Source of the DNA: Nemophila menziesii
Lineage: Eukaryota; Streptophyta; Magnoliopsida; Boraginales; Hydrophyllaceae
Direction of reading: 5' to 3'
Length of the DNA stretch: 64,000 nt
NCBI GenBank assembly: GCA_029959085.1
Contig: JARWIR010000031.1
Location: 3,162,001-3,226,000 of the forward strand
The notes below the pieces were generated by a model. The model worked only from the letters and a program-made list of their open reading frames with translations. It had not been told where the DNA came from and ran no database searches. The position numbers and the translations under genes were made by a program. Shown piece after piece: positions 1-11,070 of the stretch. The stretch's first letter is position 1; each line of letters opens with the position of its first letter.

Positions 1-1
1 T

Positions 2-376
2 AATTTATGTAAAATGATAGTTCCCGGAATTTCTATTGGTCTAGGACCAGATAGTGAGCTTCGTTATAATTTATGTAAAATGATTGTTCCCGGAATTGAT
101 CTTTGTGATGAGCACCAGAAAAATGAATTTCTCTCAAGTCCACAGTTACTGTACGAGCAAATCACATCGTCTGGCAAAAACTTGATGGGTGAAGAAGATA
201 AAGTGGTGGATTTGTTTACGTATCAAAGAACGGGAGCTGAATTTTTCTCTCCTGATAATTTTTCTTCATTTACTAAATTTGTTAGGAACTTGAGGCAACC
301 AAAACTACGTCCTGACTATCGGATATTAGAGAGGGAAAATATTGAAGCTCTCCCATGTGCTAACGGTAGAAATTGA
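2..376 (+). pseudogene. 3' end of a beta-amylase-like gene (GH14, BAM9-like), partial
   Basis: The frame is open from the left edge and ends with TGA at 374-376. Its middle and end resemble the C-terminus of plant beta-amylases, especially the inactive BAM9 type: DEHQ, LSSPQLL, then VDLFTYQRTGAEFFSP and FTKFVRNLRQP. This region packs against the barrel and carries no catalytic residues, so activity cannot be judged. Two things are odd. The stretch at 1-31 is repeated at 67-97, an in-frame 66-bp tandem duplication that repeats the block around KMIVPGI. About 20 residues normally found between the DEHQ block and the NLMGE block also seem to be missing. It could be the last exon of a gene running in from the left, or a pseudogene fragment; the duplication favours the latter. 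Family assignment is from remembered motifs, not a search. Confidence 0.65.
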
Positions 377-794
377 ATACCTCATAATTTTGTTTATTGT
401 ATATTCAAGTTGAGAAGTGAGTGTAGTTGTGGGAGCTTTGTATATAAGTTTTGCGAGTGGGTGAGCGTTGTTTATTCGGGTATGCAAAAATAGTATTTGA
501 AATTGAATACCAAATTAGTTGAGATTGATTACCTTACATTTGTGATTGTTGTATATTCAAGTTTATATTACATAATTATCTTTAATCTAGTTGTAGAAAG
601 AAAAAAGTCAAAATTTATCTCTAATATCCTCAAATCTCTTAATATTTCGTAAATCTATTATCTTGTAGGTAAAATCCTGCTATGATTTTTTACTAGGTAT
701 TACCCGTGCCTTAAGACACTTCGATGATTAAAAAAAGTTACGCAATAATAAGAAAGGTCGATGATTGAATTGAGCTAAAAAATTTACATATAAA
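377..794. other. AT-rich non-coding DNA downstream of the beta-amylase fragment
   Basis: No open frame of note. It would contain the 3' UTR if the upstream fragment is expressed. The last bases (786-794, acatataaa) are the left target-site duplication of the following MITE. Confidence 0.5.
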
Positions 795-1250
795 CATGTT
801 GTAGATCTCCCCACTTAAGAGTCAATTCCCCCCTCAGCCGCTTACGCCTAGTTGAAACTCTAGGCAATTTTGCCTAGCGCCTTAGTCACCGTAGAATAGG
901 CGCCTAGCCCGTCTAGCCGCCGATTAATGGCAAAAAATGGCCGCCTAGGCGCCGAATTAATGGCAAAACATGCTAGCTTAGACCTTCTTGTAATTTTTCT
1001 TATTCTCGAGAATTCTTTAATTGATATTATAACTCAATATTTAGTATTTTTAAATTTACTATAGTGTTGTTAGATGAATTTTATGACTTAAATGGTTAAA
1101 ATTGCTATAATTATTATATATATTACTAAATATACAAAATTACACAGCGGGATTCAAAACCGTATAATTCCGCCTAGGCCCCGTATAATCCCTCCTAGGC
1201 GCTAGGCACCGGTCGACCGCCTAGGCTGCGAAACCGAGATCTACAGCATA
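795..1250. mobile_element. MITE with terminal inverted repeats and 9-bp TSD (Mutator-like)
   Basis: The ends are inverted repeats: atgttgtagatctc at 796-809 and gagatctacagcat at 1236-1249, with one mismatch in 14. The element is flanked by a perfect 9-bp direct repeat, acatataaa, at 786-794 and 1251-1259. A 9-bp duplication is typical of Mutator-like elements; hAT elements make 8 bp. Just inside both ends lie clusters of the palindromic word cctagg (830-950 and 1170-1226), forming subterminal inverted repeats. The centre is AT-rich and non-coding, so the element is non-autonomous, about 456 bp long. Confidence 0.75.
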
Positions 1251-1259
1251 ACATATAAA

Positions 1260-2045
1260 ACAAAAAATATTGACGATTCTCAAATCCTTAAGTGATATAT
1301 GAAGAACATGAAAATTCTCTTTAACCACCGTATTTCACCTTTGATCCTACATTTTTTCAGATTTTATTTAAGAATCTTTTTAAAAAATCCACGAATATAT
1401 GTGACATTTTACAAAATGTATATAATTTTCTATTTTAACTAACATGAAATATGTCTAGAAGTACAGTAAAATTAGAAATTAAGAAGAAAAACCAAAAAAA
1501 TCAAAAGAGGACATCTTGTGTTTTCTCTAGTGAGTTTCCACCCAATTCCACATTAGAAAAAAAAAAGAATAACATCCACAAAATTTCCCATAGAGTTACT
1601 ATGAATTAAAAAAAAGTGAAACATAAGTAGTGACTTACCAATTTCTGATACCAACAACGTTAAAAAGTAACTACCTAAGTTTAAAATAATACCTACTTCG
1701 CAGATTTACCAATTTTTTCCAAATTGTCAAGCTATTAAAAACAAACAACAAAAGCTATCATCCATGATCCATCACAATACAAAAGAAAAATGTAGACCTT
1801 ACAGACTTGAATGGATTAGGAAAATCTTCACGTAATTCAAGAATATAAGTAGCTCTCTTCACTTTAATACCCTTAAATCCTTTCAACTCTTCCATGTTGA
1901 TTTCACGTTTAATTAGTGAGGAAAAAGACGAAAGCAAAAGAATAAAAAATGTACTAATACTCACTTGCTAGTAGAAGTGAGGAACTTGAGATATTCCTGA
2001 ACATAAGAGTTCTCCATGCGCGAGTTTTGCTGGCAACATGATAAT
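1260..2045. other. AT-rich non-coding stretch
   Basis: No convincing gene. A 68-codon minus-strand frame (1758-1964) has no recognisable motif. Confidence 0.5.
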
Positions 2046-3050
2046 GGATTGAGGGTTAAGGTTAAGGTTTAGTTTAAGGTTAAGTTTAATGGTAAGGTTA
2101 CGGTTAAGGTTAACGTTAAGGTTAATGTTAGTTTACGGTTTAAAAGATAAAGTTTTAAGGTAAAGTTTAAGGTTAAGTGTTTAGGTTAAGGTCATGGTTA
2201 AAGTTAAGGTTAAGGTTTAAGGTTTAAAGCTCAAGGTTAAGGTTAAGTCTTAACGTCAAGGTTAAGGTTATTTTTAAGGTTAAGGTTAAACTTAAGATAA
2301 AGGTGAAGGTAAAGGTTAAAGTTAAGGTTTTAGGATTAACTTTTAGGGTTAAAGGGTTAAGGTTAAAGGTTTAAGGGTTAAATTTTAAAGTTAAGGTTAA
2401 GGTGAAGATGAAGATTATGGTTTAAGGTTTAATGTTTAAGATGTATGGTTTAAGGATAAATGTTTAGGCGTTAAGATTAAATTTAAGGTAACAATAAAGA
2501 TGAAGATTAGGGTTTGAGGTTTAAGGTGTAAGATTTAAGGTTAAAGTTAAGGTTAAGGTTTAAGATTTAAGGTTCAAGGTTCAAGGTTCAAGGTTAAGGT
2601 TAAGTTTCAACATCAAGGTTAAGGTTATACTTAAGGTTGAGTTTAAAGTTAGATAAAGGTGAAGGTAAAGGTAAAAGTTAAGGTTTTAGGTTTTAGGTTT
2701 AAGGTTTAAGGTTTAAGGTTTACGGTTTAAGAGTTAAGGCTAAAGGTTTAAGGGTTAAGGTTTAAGTTTGAAGTCACGGTTAAGGTGAAGATGAAGATGA
2801 AGATTAAGGTTTAAGGTTTAATGTTTAAGATGTAAGGTTTAAAGATATATGTTTAGGCGTTAAGATTAAATTAAAGGTTAAGATGAAGATGAAGATTAGG
2901 GTTTAAGGTTTAAGGTTTAAGGTGTAAGGTTAAAGTTAAGGTTAACATTAACGTTTAGGTGTAGGTTTAGGTTAAGGTTAAATTTAAGGTCAAGGTTAGG
3001 GTTAAGGTTAAAGAAATAATAGTTAAGGAGTTGAGGTTATGGGGGTTAAG
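2046..3050 (+). repeat. Degenerate TTAAGG/GGTTAA-type tandem array with 389-bp higher-order duplication
   Basis: About 1 kb made almost entirely of variants of ggttaa, ggtttaa and aggttta. It resembles, but is not, the plant telomere unit TTTAGGG; a few ttagggtt words occur. Embedded landmarks such as tgtttaggcgttaagatt (2461 and 2850) and aaggtgaagatgaagat (about 2398 and 2778) recur with a spacing near 389 bp. A block including the SSR therefore duplicated as a unit after the hexamers had already diverged. There is no coding potential. Confidence 0.85.
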
Positions 3051-3142
3051 GTTCATTTTAATCCTATTCAACATTTGGTCCCTTAATCCTAAAAAATATA
3101 TTATCAATTCAAGTCATGAATCAATATAGTAAGTAAATTATA

Positions 3143-3290
3143 CAGGGAAGGCCCAAGGCCGGTCCTGAGGGTAGGTTGAAGAGACGACCGCTTTGGGCCT
3201 CCGATTTTTGATGTTTTTAGGGGTCTTCAACTTCTAATATTTTTGCATAAAGGGGTCTCATTTTGCAAATTAGACCCCTCAAGGGAAACA
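3143..3290. mobile_element. Possible hAT-type transposon end (remnant)
   Basis: The stretch cagggaaggcccaaggcc, followed by ggtcctgagg and a 'gaccgctttgggcctcc' block, is like the terminal parts of plant hAT elements with cagggccgg-type ends. I could not find the opposite terminus or a target duplication. Known only by resemblance. Confidence 0.3.
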
Positions 3291-3605
3291 TTGCTCAATC
3301 TTTTCTATTCATTTTTTTATTTTTTTAATTACTATCTTTGTATATAGTTATAATTTAAACTAATGCATGTAAAGGAAATATACCATTTACGTTAAAAGGT
3401 TTACCAAAAGGTGATAAGGCTTTATTTATCTGTGGTGATTAAGATATTCTACTAATTAAGTTTTCATGTCACAAAAAAAATTACTTAAAAAATTATTATT
3501 ACGTACCATTGTCATTATCATAATGTTCATGTCTCAAATGTGATTATTTTTGTATATTATTTGCATTATTAGTATATTTCATCTTGTTCAATTTCAAAAA
3601 TAAAA

Positions 3606-4058
3606 ATAAGACTTATAATTCTTTATTTTAGAAAAAATATATAACTGGTGAGATAAATTTTTAATTTTTTTTTGTTAAAATTATACATATATGAATATAA
3701 TAAATGAGAGAATGGGAAAAAAATGAGGGAATTATTATATAGAACTTTATAAACCAAACGAAGCCTAATTTTTTAGAAGGATAAGGAGCTATATGGGGGA
3801 TTTATGAGCTAAAGGGGGAATGCGGGAAAATAGATAAGACTTATAATTCTTTATTTTAGAAAAAATATATAACTGGTGAGATAAATTTTTAATTTTTTTT
3901 TGTTAAAATTATACATATGAATATAATAAATGAGAGAATGAAAAAAAATAAGGGAATTATTATATAGAACTTTATAAACCAAACGAAGCCTAATTTTTTA
4001 GAAGGATAAGGAGCTATATGGGGGATTTATGAGCTAAAGGGGGAATGAGGGAAAATAG
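3606..4058. repeat. 228-bp tandem duplication
   Basis: The block starting ataagacttataattc at 3606 restarts at 3834 and continues to about 4058, with only a few substitutions and a 2-bp indel. Both copies end in a gggggaatg(a/c)gggaaaatag segment. It is AT-rich and non-coding; the near identity indicates a recent duplication. Confidence 0.9.
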
Positions 4059-4693
4059 GGAAAATTAGTTAAGTCCTATTATGTAATATAGATTTTTAAA
4101 GTAAATTGTCTACATTGATTTTTTTTTTGTCAAATTACAAAGTCAAAGAAAAAACAAGACAAAGTTAGTCAATTCCTCTTTTTCTACATAAACTGTTTAA
4201 ATAGGCTGATGATTCGATGAATGGTGTAGCAGTCTATTTTGAAAGATCGAGATTTTGTCTGACGCATTTGAATAGGTTGTCTATCACACAATTAGATTCC
4301 CCTTTAACATGACCATAAGTTGGATTCTCCAATCGATTCTCTTCAATTTGTTAATCTCAAAGATTTTAAGGTTGTCAAAGTAAAAGAAACAAATCTGAAA
4401 ATCAAAATCCGTTGCAGATCTCAGAACTAAAAAGAAGGCTCAAATTTCACTTTCTCTGGATATTTTAACAAAACATCTTCTCATATTTTTGTGAGTTATT
4501 TCTCCTCTTTAGTTAATAGCGATTGATACGATACCATTTGTTTCTCATTCTTTAGTGAAATATGTATCATTAAGCCAGATAGTATTCTATGTGGCATAAT
4601 TTTTATTATTATTATCCAAGTCAGTTTTGACATGTGTGTCTCTAGTAATTGTTACCTATTAATTAAAGAATTAAGGTTTATTAGACAAACCTC
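4059..4693. other. AT-rich non-coding DNA left of the Copia LTR
   Basis: No gene or repeat was recognised. The five bases before 4694 (acctc) would be the target duplication of the Copia element, but its other end is lost. Confidence 0.5.
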
Positions 4694-5080
4694 TGACGCA
4701 GCGAATTGATAATTTCTGATTTCTTGTTTTCTGATCGTAATTTAATTACAAGAAATAAATTCTTTGTTTTCACCACCTAAATGTTTGAGAATATCTTGTT
4801 TAAGTGTATGAGGAGAAAATTGATTTAACGGGAGAAGAAATTTTTGTTGTTGTGTTTGTTGTGTCTGGAGAGGAGAAGCAGACTCCTATTTATAGAGGGA
4901 TAGGAGCATTGGTTCATTAACTGATAATAAACCATCACTCCACTATCTCCACTCTCTCCATCTCTCTTAGTGGGCAAGTTACTACTGTAACTTCTAGAGA
5001 AACTTCCAAGCAGAACGTTCATGTCACCCCATCATGAGTGACATGGAATAAAATAATACTTAATTATTTTATATCTTTCA
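4694..5080 (-). repeat. 3' LTR of the truncated Copia element
   Basis: On the minus strand it starts TGAAAGATAT and ends GCTGCGTCA, with TG...CA termini. The start is preceded by the purine run gagtgggagaa (plus strand 5081-5091), the usual Copia polypurine tract. A TATA box, tataaata on the minus strand, lies at 4887-4894 and marks the U3/R promoter. Length is 387 bp. No partner LTR is present, so age cannot be estimated. Confidence 0.75.
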
Positions 5081-6241
5081 TTCTCCCACTCGCACATGAT
5101 GGGGTTACCATCCTACTATTATGCACGTGCATCACAATGCCCCATACATCAAAAATTTCTCAAAATTCTCTCATATACACACTACTACAATAACTCATCA
5201 TACTTGACAAACAGGTCGTGCGACCGACAAGCATACGAGCATATGTTACTATTAACCTGTTAGGGAACATAGTTTCTCAAATGAAATATCATTCCTTACA
5301 TATCTTGTAGTACCCCAGACTAACAATATGTTGTATCACATTACAGTAACTCTGACCCCTTCAAATTTATATCACAACTTCTATGTGAAAAAAGAGTTCA
5401 CTGTTATTTCGTTTATGTGTCACACTATCATGTTATAGTCCGTATTGACTTACATGATCGGTTAACCTGCAAGCACACATTTTGATACACAATTTTAGTC
5501 TTCCCTTTACACTTATATCCTTTTATATTGATTAGGTTGCTTTCCCAAACATACCCCATTAAACCGAATCATTCATGATCATTGGTAATGTGTTCAAAGT
5601 AGCATACACCAAATCAAATATCAAGATATAGTCAAAAGTAATAAGGGCACAAATCAAAGGCATCACACAGTGAAGAAACATGGGATCAATTCTTCACTTC
5701 CTTTTGGTCGAAAGAACACGTGGTATGACACACGTGTTATGGTATTATTCGTATATTTCATATTGTATGTCACAATTTTACAAATACCATAATTTATAAT
5801 TAGACGAGCCTCGTTGCCTAAGATGAATTCTTCGATTGATCAACCCTTTTATGAAATCAATCAAGCAACTCATATCTGGCTATTATAGACTAAGTAGACA
5901 TTGGGATTCTACTTCGATCATAATATAAGCTTAACATGGTTTATCCAGATTTATGATCTCATCTTAACACTTAGTTAAGGCGACTATCTTAACTCAAGTT
6001 ATCTTAAGGGTTCTTCACTATTATGAGTTAGTCTCATCCTTGCGCACTTCTTATGTGAAAGGCGATTGCCCATGTGACAGGGCCAATCTCAGTATATAGG
6101 ACATACATACTTACAAAATCACACGCAATATATAATACATATAATACATATCAAACATGATATTATTAAAATAAGCAGTTAAATAAACATACTAAGGAAA
6201 TATATACATGAAATGCACATAAACTAGAAATAATTCGTACA
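5081..6241 (-). other. Untranslated region between RNase H and 3' LTR of the Copia element
   Basis: About 1.16 kb without a reading frame separates the RNase H stop from the polypurine tract. Copia elements usually have a much shorter 3' untranslated segment. It may be an unusual 3' region or contain an unrecognised insertion; I see no terminal repeats in it. Confidence 0.5.
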
Positions 6242-6922
6242 TTATATCTCGCTTAATCGTATAGATCTAACATGATCCATGAATACATCCCTTTGGATAG
6301 CCTTTGTGAATGGATCAGTAAGCATATTGCGTGTGGGTATATATTGCAAAGTAACATCCTTTTGTGCAATTATATCTCTAACAAAGTTATACTTTATATC
6401 AATGTGTTTGGTCTTGCTGTGATATTTTGGATCTTTCACATAAGCCATTGCAGCTTGACTATCACAGTATATTGTTATTGGATACCCACTATCACCAGAG
6501 AATCCTAAATTTTCAAAGAACCTTTTTAACCAAACAGCTTCTTGAACCGCAGCTGAGCAAGCTACAAACTCATCTTCCATCGTTGACAAAGCTACACAGG
6601 TTTGTTTCTTGCTACTCCATGAAATTGCGCAATTATTTAGCAAGAATACATAACCTGAAGTGGATTTACGCCCATCTATATCACCAGCCCAATCAGCGTC
6701 TGTATATCCCTTTAGGCGTAATCTATCTCCTCGAAAGCATAAGGCATGATCTTTGGTGCTTTTTAGGTATCCCAATATCCTTTTCACAACTTTCCAATGC
6801 TCTTGTCCAGGGTTCGATTGAAAACGACTAACTAAACCTACTACATAAAAAATGTCTGGTCTCGTACACATCATAACATACATAAGATTACCAATGGCAC
6901 TAGAATATGGTACTGTTGACAT
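6242..6922 (-). pseudogene. Copia RNase H domain and RT C-terminus
   Basis: 226 codons, ending with a natural-looking stop. N-terminal residues (SAIGNLMYVMMCTRPDI) are the end of the RT connection. The RNase H follows: GYTDADWAGD near residue 92, STSGYVFLL, WSSKKQ, then YCDSQAAMAY near residue 153 and KHIDIKYNFVRD. These contain the acidic residues expected for RNase H, which removes the RNA template during cDNA synthesis. It is in a different frame from the upstream RT segment, so a frameshift lies near 6900-6930. Confidence 0.9.
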
Positions 6923-7368
6923 TTTCTGTTTCTCTCTGTAGTACTAGGACACATGTCGAGAGTTAAGTTAATTTCCTTTGCTACAGGAGTGTCAATGGCA
7001 TTGCACGTAGTCATACCAAAGCGCTCAAGTACATTCATGATGTAAAGTTCTTTTGATAAAGATAATAGTCTTCTAGACCTATCTCTATGAATCTTAACAC
7101 CAAGAATATAATTTGCTTCTCCCATATCTTTCATATCGAATTGAGAAGCTAGCCACTCCTTGTTAGCTTGAATAAACTCTTTATGATTCCCAGCTAATAG
7201 GATGTCATCCACATATAGAGATAAAATTACGAAATTTTTCTTGGAACATTTAATATAAACAAAGTGGTCTTCGCTTATCATCTCAAATCCATTTGACAAG
7301 ATGACTTCATGAAATCTCAAATTCCACTGTCTCGAGGCTTTCATATGACCATAGATTGATTTCAACAA
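6871..7368 (-). pseudogene. Copia reverse transcriptase, C-terminal half with YVDD
   Basis: The frame starts MLKSIYGHMKASRQWN, the Copia 'GLKQASRQW' region, and carries the catalytic motif LYVDDILLAG near residue 51. Thumb-region motifs FDMKDMGEANYILGVKI and LLSLSKELYI follow. It is separated from the N-terminal half by a frameshift near 7370-7380. The last 20 or so codons are out of frame relative to the family, so the next frameshift falls around 6930. Confidence 0.9.
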
Positions 7369-7378
7369 TCTAGATACT

Positions 7379-8281
7379 TTATTCTCTTGATCTTTTGCAA
7401 AAAAAACCCGAGGGTTGTTCCATGAAAATTACCTCTTCTAAATCTCCATTTAGAAATGCAGTTTTAACATCCATTTGGTGCAACTCCAGATCGAGATGCG
7501 CCACTATAGCTAATATAAGACGTATTGAGGTAAATCTAACAACAGGATAAAAAGTTTCCTCAAAATCTATTCCTTCCCGTTGAGTATAGCCTTTCGCTAC
7601 CAAGCGAGCTTTATACCTGTCAATGTAATTGTCAGGTTTCCTCTTTATTTTGCGAACCCATTTGTTCCCAATTTCCTTACATCCTTTCGGGATATCAACC
7701 AGTTCCCACACCTGGTTTTTCTTCATCGACTCCACTTCTTCTTCCATTGCTTTTCTCCATTCATTCTTAGCAGGACATGAAAGTGCTTCATTAACTGTTC
7801 GAGGTTCTTCTTCGTCTTGTGGAGTTATCATAAAGACTTCTCCTTCGATTTCAAATCGACGACGAGGAACTAAACCTCTAGCACTTCTCTTAAGTTGAGA
7901 ATCTTGAGAAATAGGATTACTAGATGATGCAATGGTTTCTTCCGTCTCAAGATGTAGAGGAGTGTCCGTCTCTATTTCTTGAGTATGTGTTACCTCATCA
8001 GGTGTCACATTTGTTCGCATATCATCTTCCTGAATCTCATTTAATTCACATAAAATGGAATTTCTGTCAACCTCACCTCTGCTAGGAAAATCATTCTCTA
8101 AGAATGTAACATCTCGTGACTCAATTTCTGTAAGACCCCTATCATTATGTTCACCAATAAACATATATCCTTTAGAGTGATCTAGGTATCTAATAAAGAT
8201 AGACTTCTTACCTCTTGGACCTAGCTTCCCATACTTATTAGATAGATCATGAACATAGCCTGCCGATCCCCAAGGTCGCAA
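7379..8281 (-). pseudogene. Copia integrase C-terminus and reverse transcriptase N-terminal half (RVT_2)
   Basis: 300 codons. The first 40 or so (GYVHDLSNKYGKLGPRGKK, YLDHSKGYMF) are the end of the integrase. An acidic linker of about 100 residues follows. From residue about 160 the Copia RT begins: NEWRKAMEEEVESM, WVRKIKRKPD, RYKARLVAKGYTQREGIDFEETF and MDVKTAFLNGDL. The last of these contains the first catalytic aspartate of RT (VKTAFLNG region). It ends prematurely in the frameshift before the YVDD segment. Confidence 0.9.
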
Positions 8282-8850
8282 GTATGACAGTAGGTTTCCT
8301 ACCTATCCATATTTCATAAGGAGTTGATATAATAGTCTTTGTGGGTACTCAGTTAAGTATACAACAGGCGGTAAGCAAGGCATCTCCCCGATAAGATATT
8401 GGAAGATTTGCTTGTGCCATCATACACCTAACCATTTCTAGGAGTGTTCTATTCCTCCTTTCAGCCACACCATTATGTTATGGTGTTCTAGGAATGGTAA
8501 GTTGCCTTACTATCCCATTTTCATCACATAGTTCTTTAAACTGATCAGATAGATATTCACGTCCTCGGTCGGTTCTTAGGTTTTTCACCTTCCTCTCTCT
8601 AACTGATTTTCAACTTCATTGATAAATGTTATAAAACATTTCAATGCTTCAGATTTGTGAAAAATCAGGTAGACATAACCACACCTAGTGAAATCATCTA
8701 TAAAAGTGATGAAATAATGTTCCCCACGTCTAGTCTGAACACTCATTGGGCCACAGATGTCTGAATGAATTACTTGTAATGGGTACTCGATTCGTTTAGC
8801 CTTTCCAAAGGGTTTCTGTTTTGCTTTACCACTCTGTTATGGTGTTTTAA
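8282..8850 (-). pseudogene. Copia integrase core remnant
   Basis: There is no long open frame, but conceptual reading in pieces on the minus strand shows the DDE core: HSDICGPM (about 8745-8770), then TDRGREYLSDQF (about 8535-8570) after a frameshift, then NGVAERRNRTLLEM (about 8435-8475) after another stop. Spacing is normal for rve integrases. Recognisable homology ends near 8835-8850 at a GKAKQKPFG-like block, so the upstream zinc-binding half is lost. Confidence 0.8.
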
Positions 8851-9631
8851 CTCACTGTTCATTTCTCCCCTTTCTAAGTCTTTTTCTTTGTGTCATGGAC
8901 CTTTTGTTATTTGTGTTTAATTTAAAGTTATCGAGTCTCAAATGGAGTTTGGGTGATTTACTTGCTACCTCCTGGATCATTATCATGGTTTACTTAAATT
9001 TGGTTGGTCCCATAAATATATTTCTTACTTGATCACACGTGCATGGAGTGATTGGGAAATTTCATACTTTTGTGAAAACTTATAGTGAGAATCAATTTGC
9101 CGTGTATATGGAATACTTAAAACTATCACGCGTGGAAGGAATTATGGTAAATTATCTGATTTTGGGAGTAGGATTTTGGGTCTAAGAAGGATATGATATT
9201 CATTCAATATTGATCAACTTGGGTTAAAGGGAAAAGCTACCGTGGGTGAAGTTATTGTGAAAATTCGCTGCAACCTTTTTTTTTCTCTTTGTTGCTTTAT
9301 GAAGGTATAAATTTCAAAGAACGTGTAGAAGATTTATGATCTCAAGTATGGAAGTATATTTTTCTATACGCTATGTTACACCTTTTAGTTGCCTCAACAT
9401 ATGCATTCAGAGAAACCACATAACTCTGGTTTATTCTAGCACGCATGGGCTTGATCTCTATGCACATTTTTGACACTTGGACAATTCTAATTGCATTAAT
9501 AAATTGGCAATTTATCCTGCATATTTTCTTTGGAAAAAGAAAGTCCTCACAGACTTGTATATATAGCACCCATGTCGATTATCTTTGATCACAAACCAAT
9601 AAAACCTTCATTTCTCAGAAAATATACTCGC
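8851..9631. other. Non-coding; possibly LINE 5' region
   Basis: No recognisable gene. It lies directly before the LINE ORF1 and may hold its 5' UTR. Confidence 0.4.
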
Positions 9632-11070
9632 ATGGCTACGCAAAACACACACTCTCTTCCTTTGGCGAAAGTGAAGAACAAAAACATCAAAAAAATTCAA
9701 AATCTCATCACTAAATACTAAAACAATTTCATCAGAAAAATGTTGCAATGGAGTTTTCTTTTGCTGTGAAAGTGGTTTTTGAAAGGATTATTCCTTTTAA
9801 AATTTTCTGAAAGATTATTATAGAATCGTGGGGTATCGAATGTCGTACCATTTTTTAGGAGATTAATGAGAATATTATCAAAGTTACGTTGGACAATGAA
9901 GAGGAGACGGAGAGGCTCTGGTTCATTAGGCTAATGGTGGTGCAGTCATTGGATGCTCTTTGGTTAAGTGGGAAGCTAACAAGGGTGTTGAAGAATTGGA
10001 CCTTATTAATTTGTTTGCTTGGGTCAGGATGCATGGAATTGCTGGGTCCAGTGTAGCACTGAAACCATAGAAGTGTTTGGTGAATTTTGTTGGGGAGCTT
10101 TGCGAAATTGACTTCCCAATAAACAATTAAGAGGAGATGAGCTATTTACATTTTTTGTGTAAAGTTTGACACTTCGGAACCGATTAAGACCGGGGTTTAC
10201 ATTGAACAAAGTGAAGGAGTGTTTTGGTTTTCATCCGTGTATGAAAACCTAAGTTTTTTTTTGCTACAATTGTGGAATTCTAGGTCATAAAAGGATCACT
10301 TGCATGGTGGGAATGGCTCATCCAAGGTGGACCTACGATGCGGCAAGCTATTTTATTTGGAATAGGGAGACAACTGTGAGGAGTGAGGACAAGGTGAATC
10401 ATGTTATTAGAAGAAGAGATAGGTAGGGTGTTTTCGATGAAGTTATGAGTTTCTTTATGTTTAGAAGGTTTTATTATAATAATGACGATGATAATAATAA
10501 TGGTGGAAATGTGAGTGGGGAATCTGGTTTATTGGTTGGTACAATCCCAATTTCGGTGTCGACTCAAAACGCGACTCAAGGAGGAGAATAAAGTTATAAG
10601 AAAGATAGTGACTCGTCTAAAAGGAAGAGGGAAAATATGGATAATTTGGGAAATGTGGTCGCGAATCTACATTAGAGGAATAAGTGATTGGAAATAAAGG
10701 TCAACTATTTCCTGGGTTTGTGTAAGATCTTTCAAGAAGAAGTCAATGATATTGTTAAGAGCATCATCGTTAACAAAGATGTTATAGTCGATGTGTTAGG
10801 TACGAAAGAACATAAATTTAATACTATGCATACAAAATTAATGACAAGAACAAGAACGGTGGTAGTAGCCCTTTAAGGAAGGAGGTTCTTAAGGGTAATA
10901 ACAAGATTAATGGAAATAAATCGTTCGATTAGATTCAAAGAGATGTAAACAAGTGGTTTGAATTGAAGGAACAAGGTGATCAGTTCGAGGTCGAGGAGGA
11001 ATCTAGGAATTCACAGTCTGTCCATATTAGCCAACATGGCAAGATATTTATTTCGAGTAGAAATGGTATA
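9632..11070 (+). pseudogene. Decayed LINE ORF1 (DUF4283 / CX2CX4HX4C knuckle type)
   Basis: A candidate start ATG is at 9632, with a stop after 29 codons (9719). Fragmented homology continues. Around 9930-10110 the frame reads like the end of a DUF4283 domain (VKWEANKG, LINLFAWVRMHGI). At 10262-10303 there is a zinc knuckle CYNCGILGHKRITC, the CX2CX4HX4C form typical of plant LINE ORF1 and nucleic-acid chaperone domains. A low-complexity C-terminal part runs to 11070, where Gypsy element A interrupts it. There are many stops and frameshifts. The identification rests mainly on the knuckle and the preceding FWFSSVYENLSFF-like segment. Confidence 0.65.

Larger units (their letters stand above)
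4694..8850 (-). mobile_element. 5'-truncated, decayed Ty1/Copia retrotransposon
   Basis: Read on the minus strand the order is integrase remnant, reverse transcriptase, RNase H, a long untranslated part, polypurine tract and 3' LTR. That integrase-before-RT order defines Copia. Sequence homology fades near 8850, inside the segment just before the integrase core, so gag, protease, the primer site and the 5' LTR are missing. The reading frame changes at least twice and has several stops, so the copy is dead. Confidence 0.9.

Noticed and set aside
1758..1964. 68-codon minus-strand frame
   Set aside because: No recognisable domain, AT-rich surroundings, no conserved neighbour; probably chance.
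2046..3050. A chromosome end or true telomere
   Set aside because: The unit is not the plant TTTAGGG repeat, it is degenerate, and unique sequence lies on both sides.
2046..4058. CRISPR-like repeat array
   Set aside because: No regular repeat-spacer structure; these are simple and tandem duplications in a plant genome.
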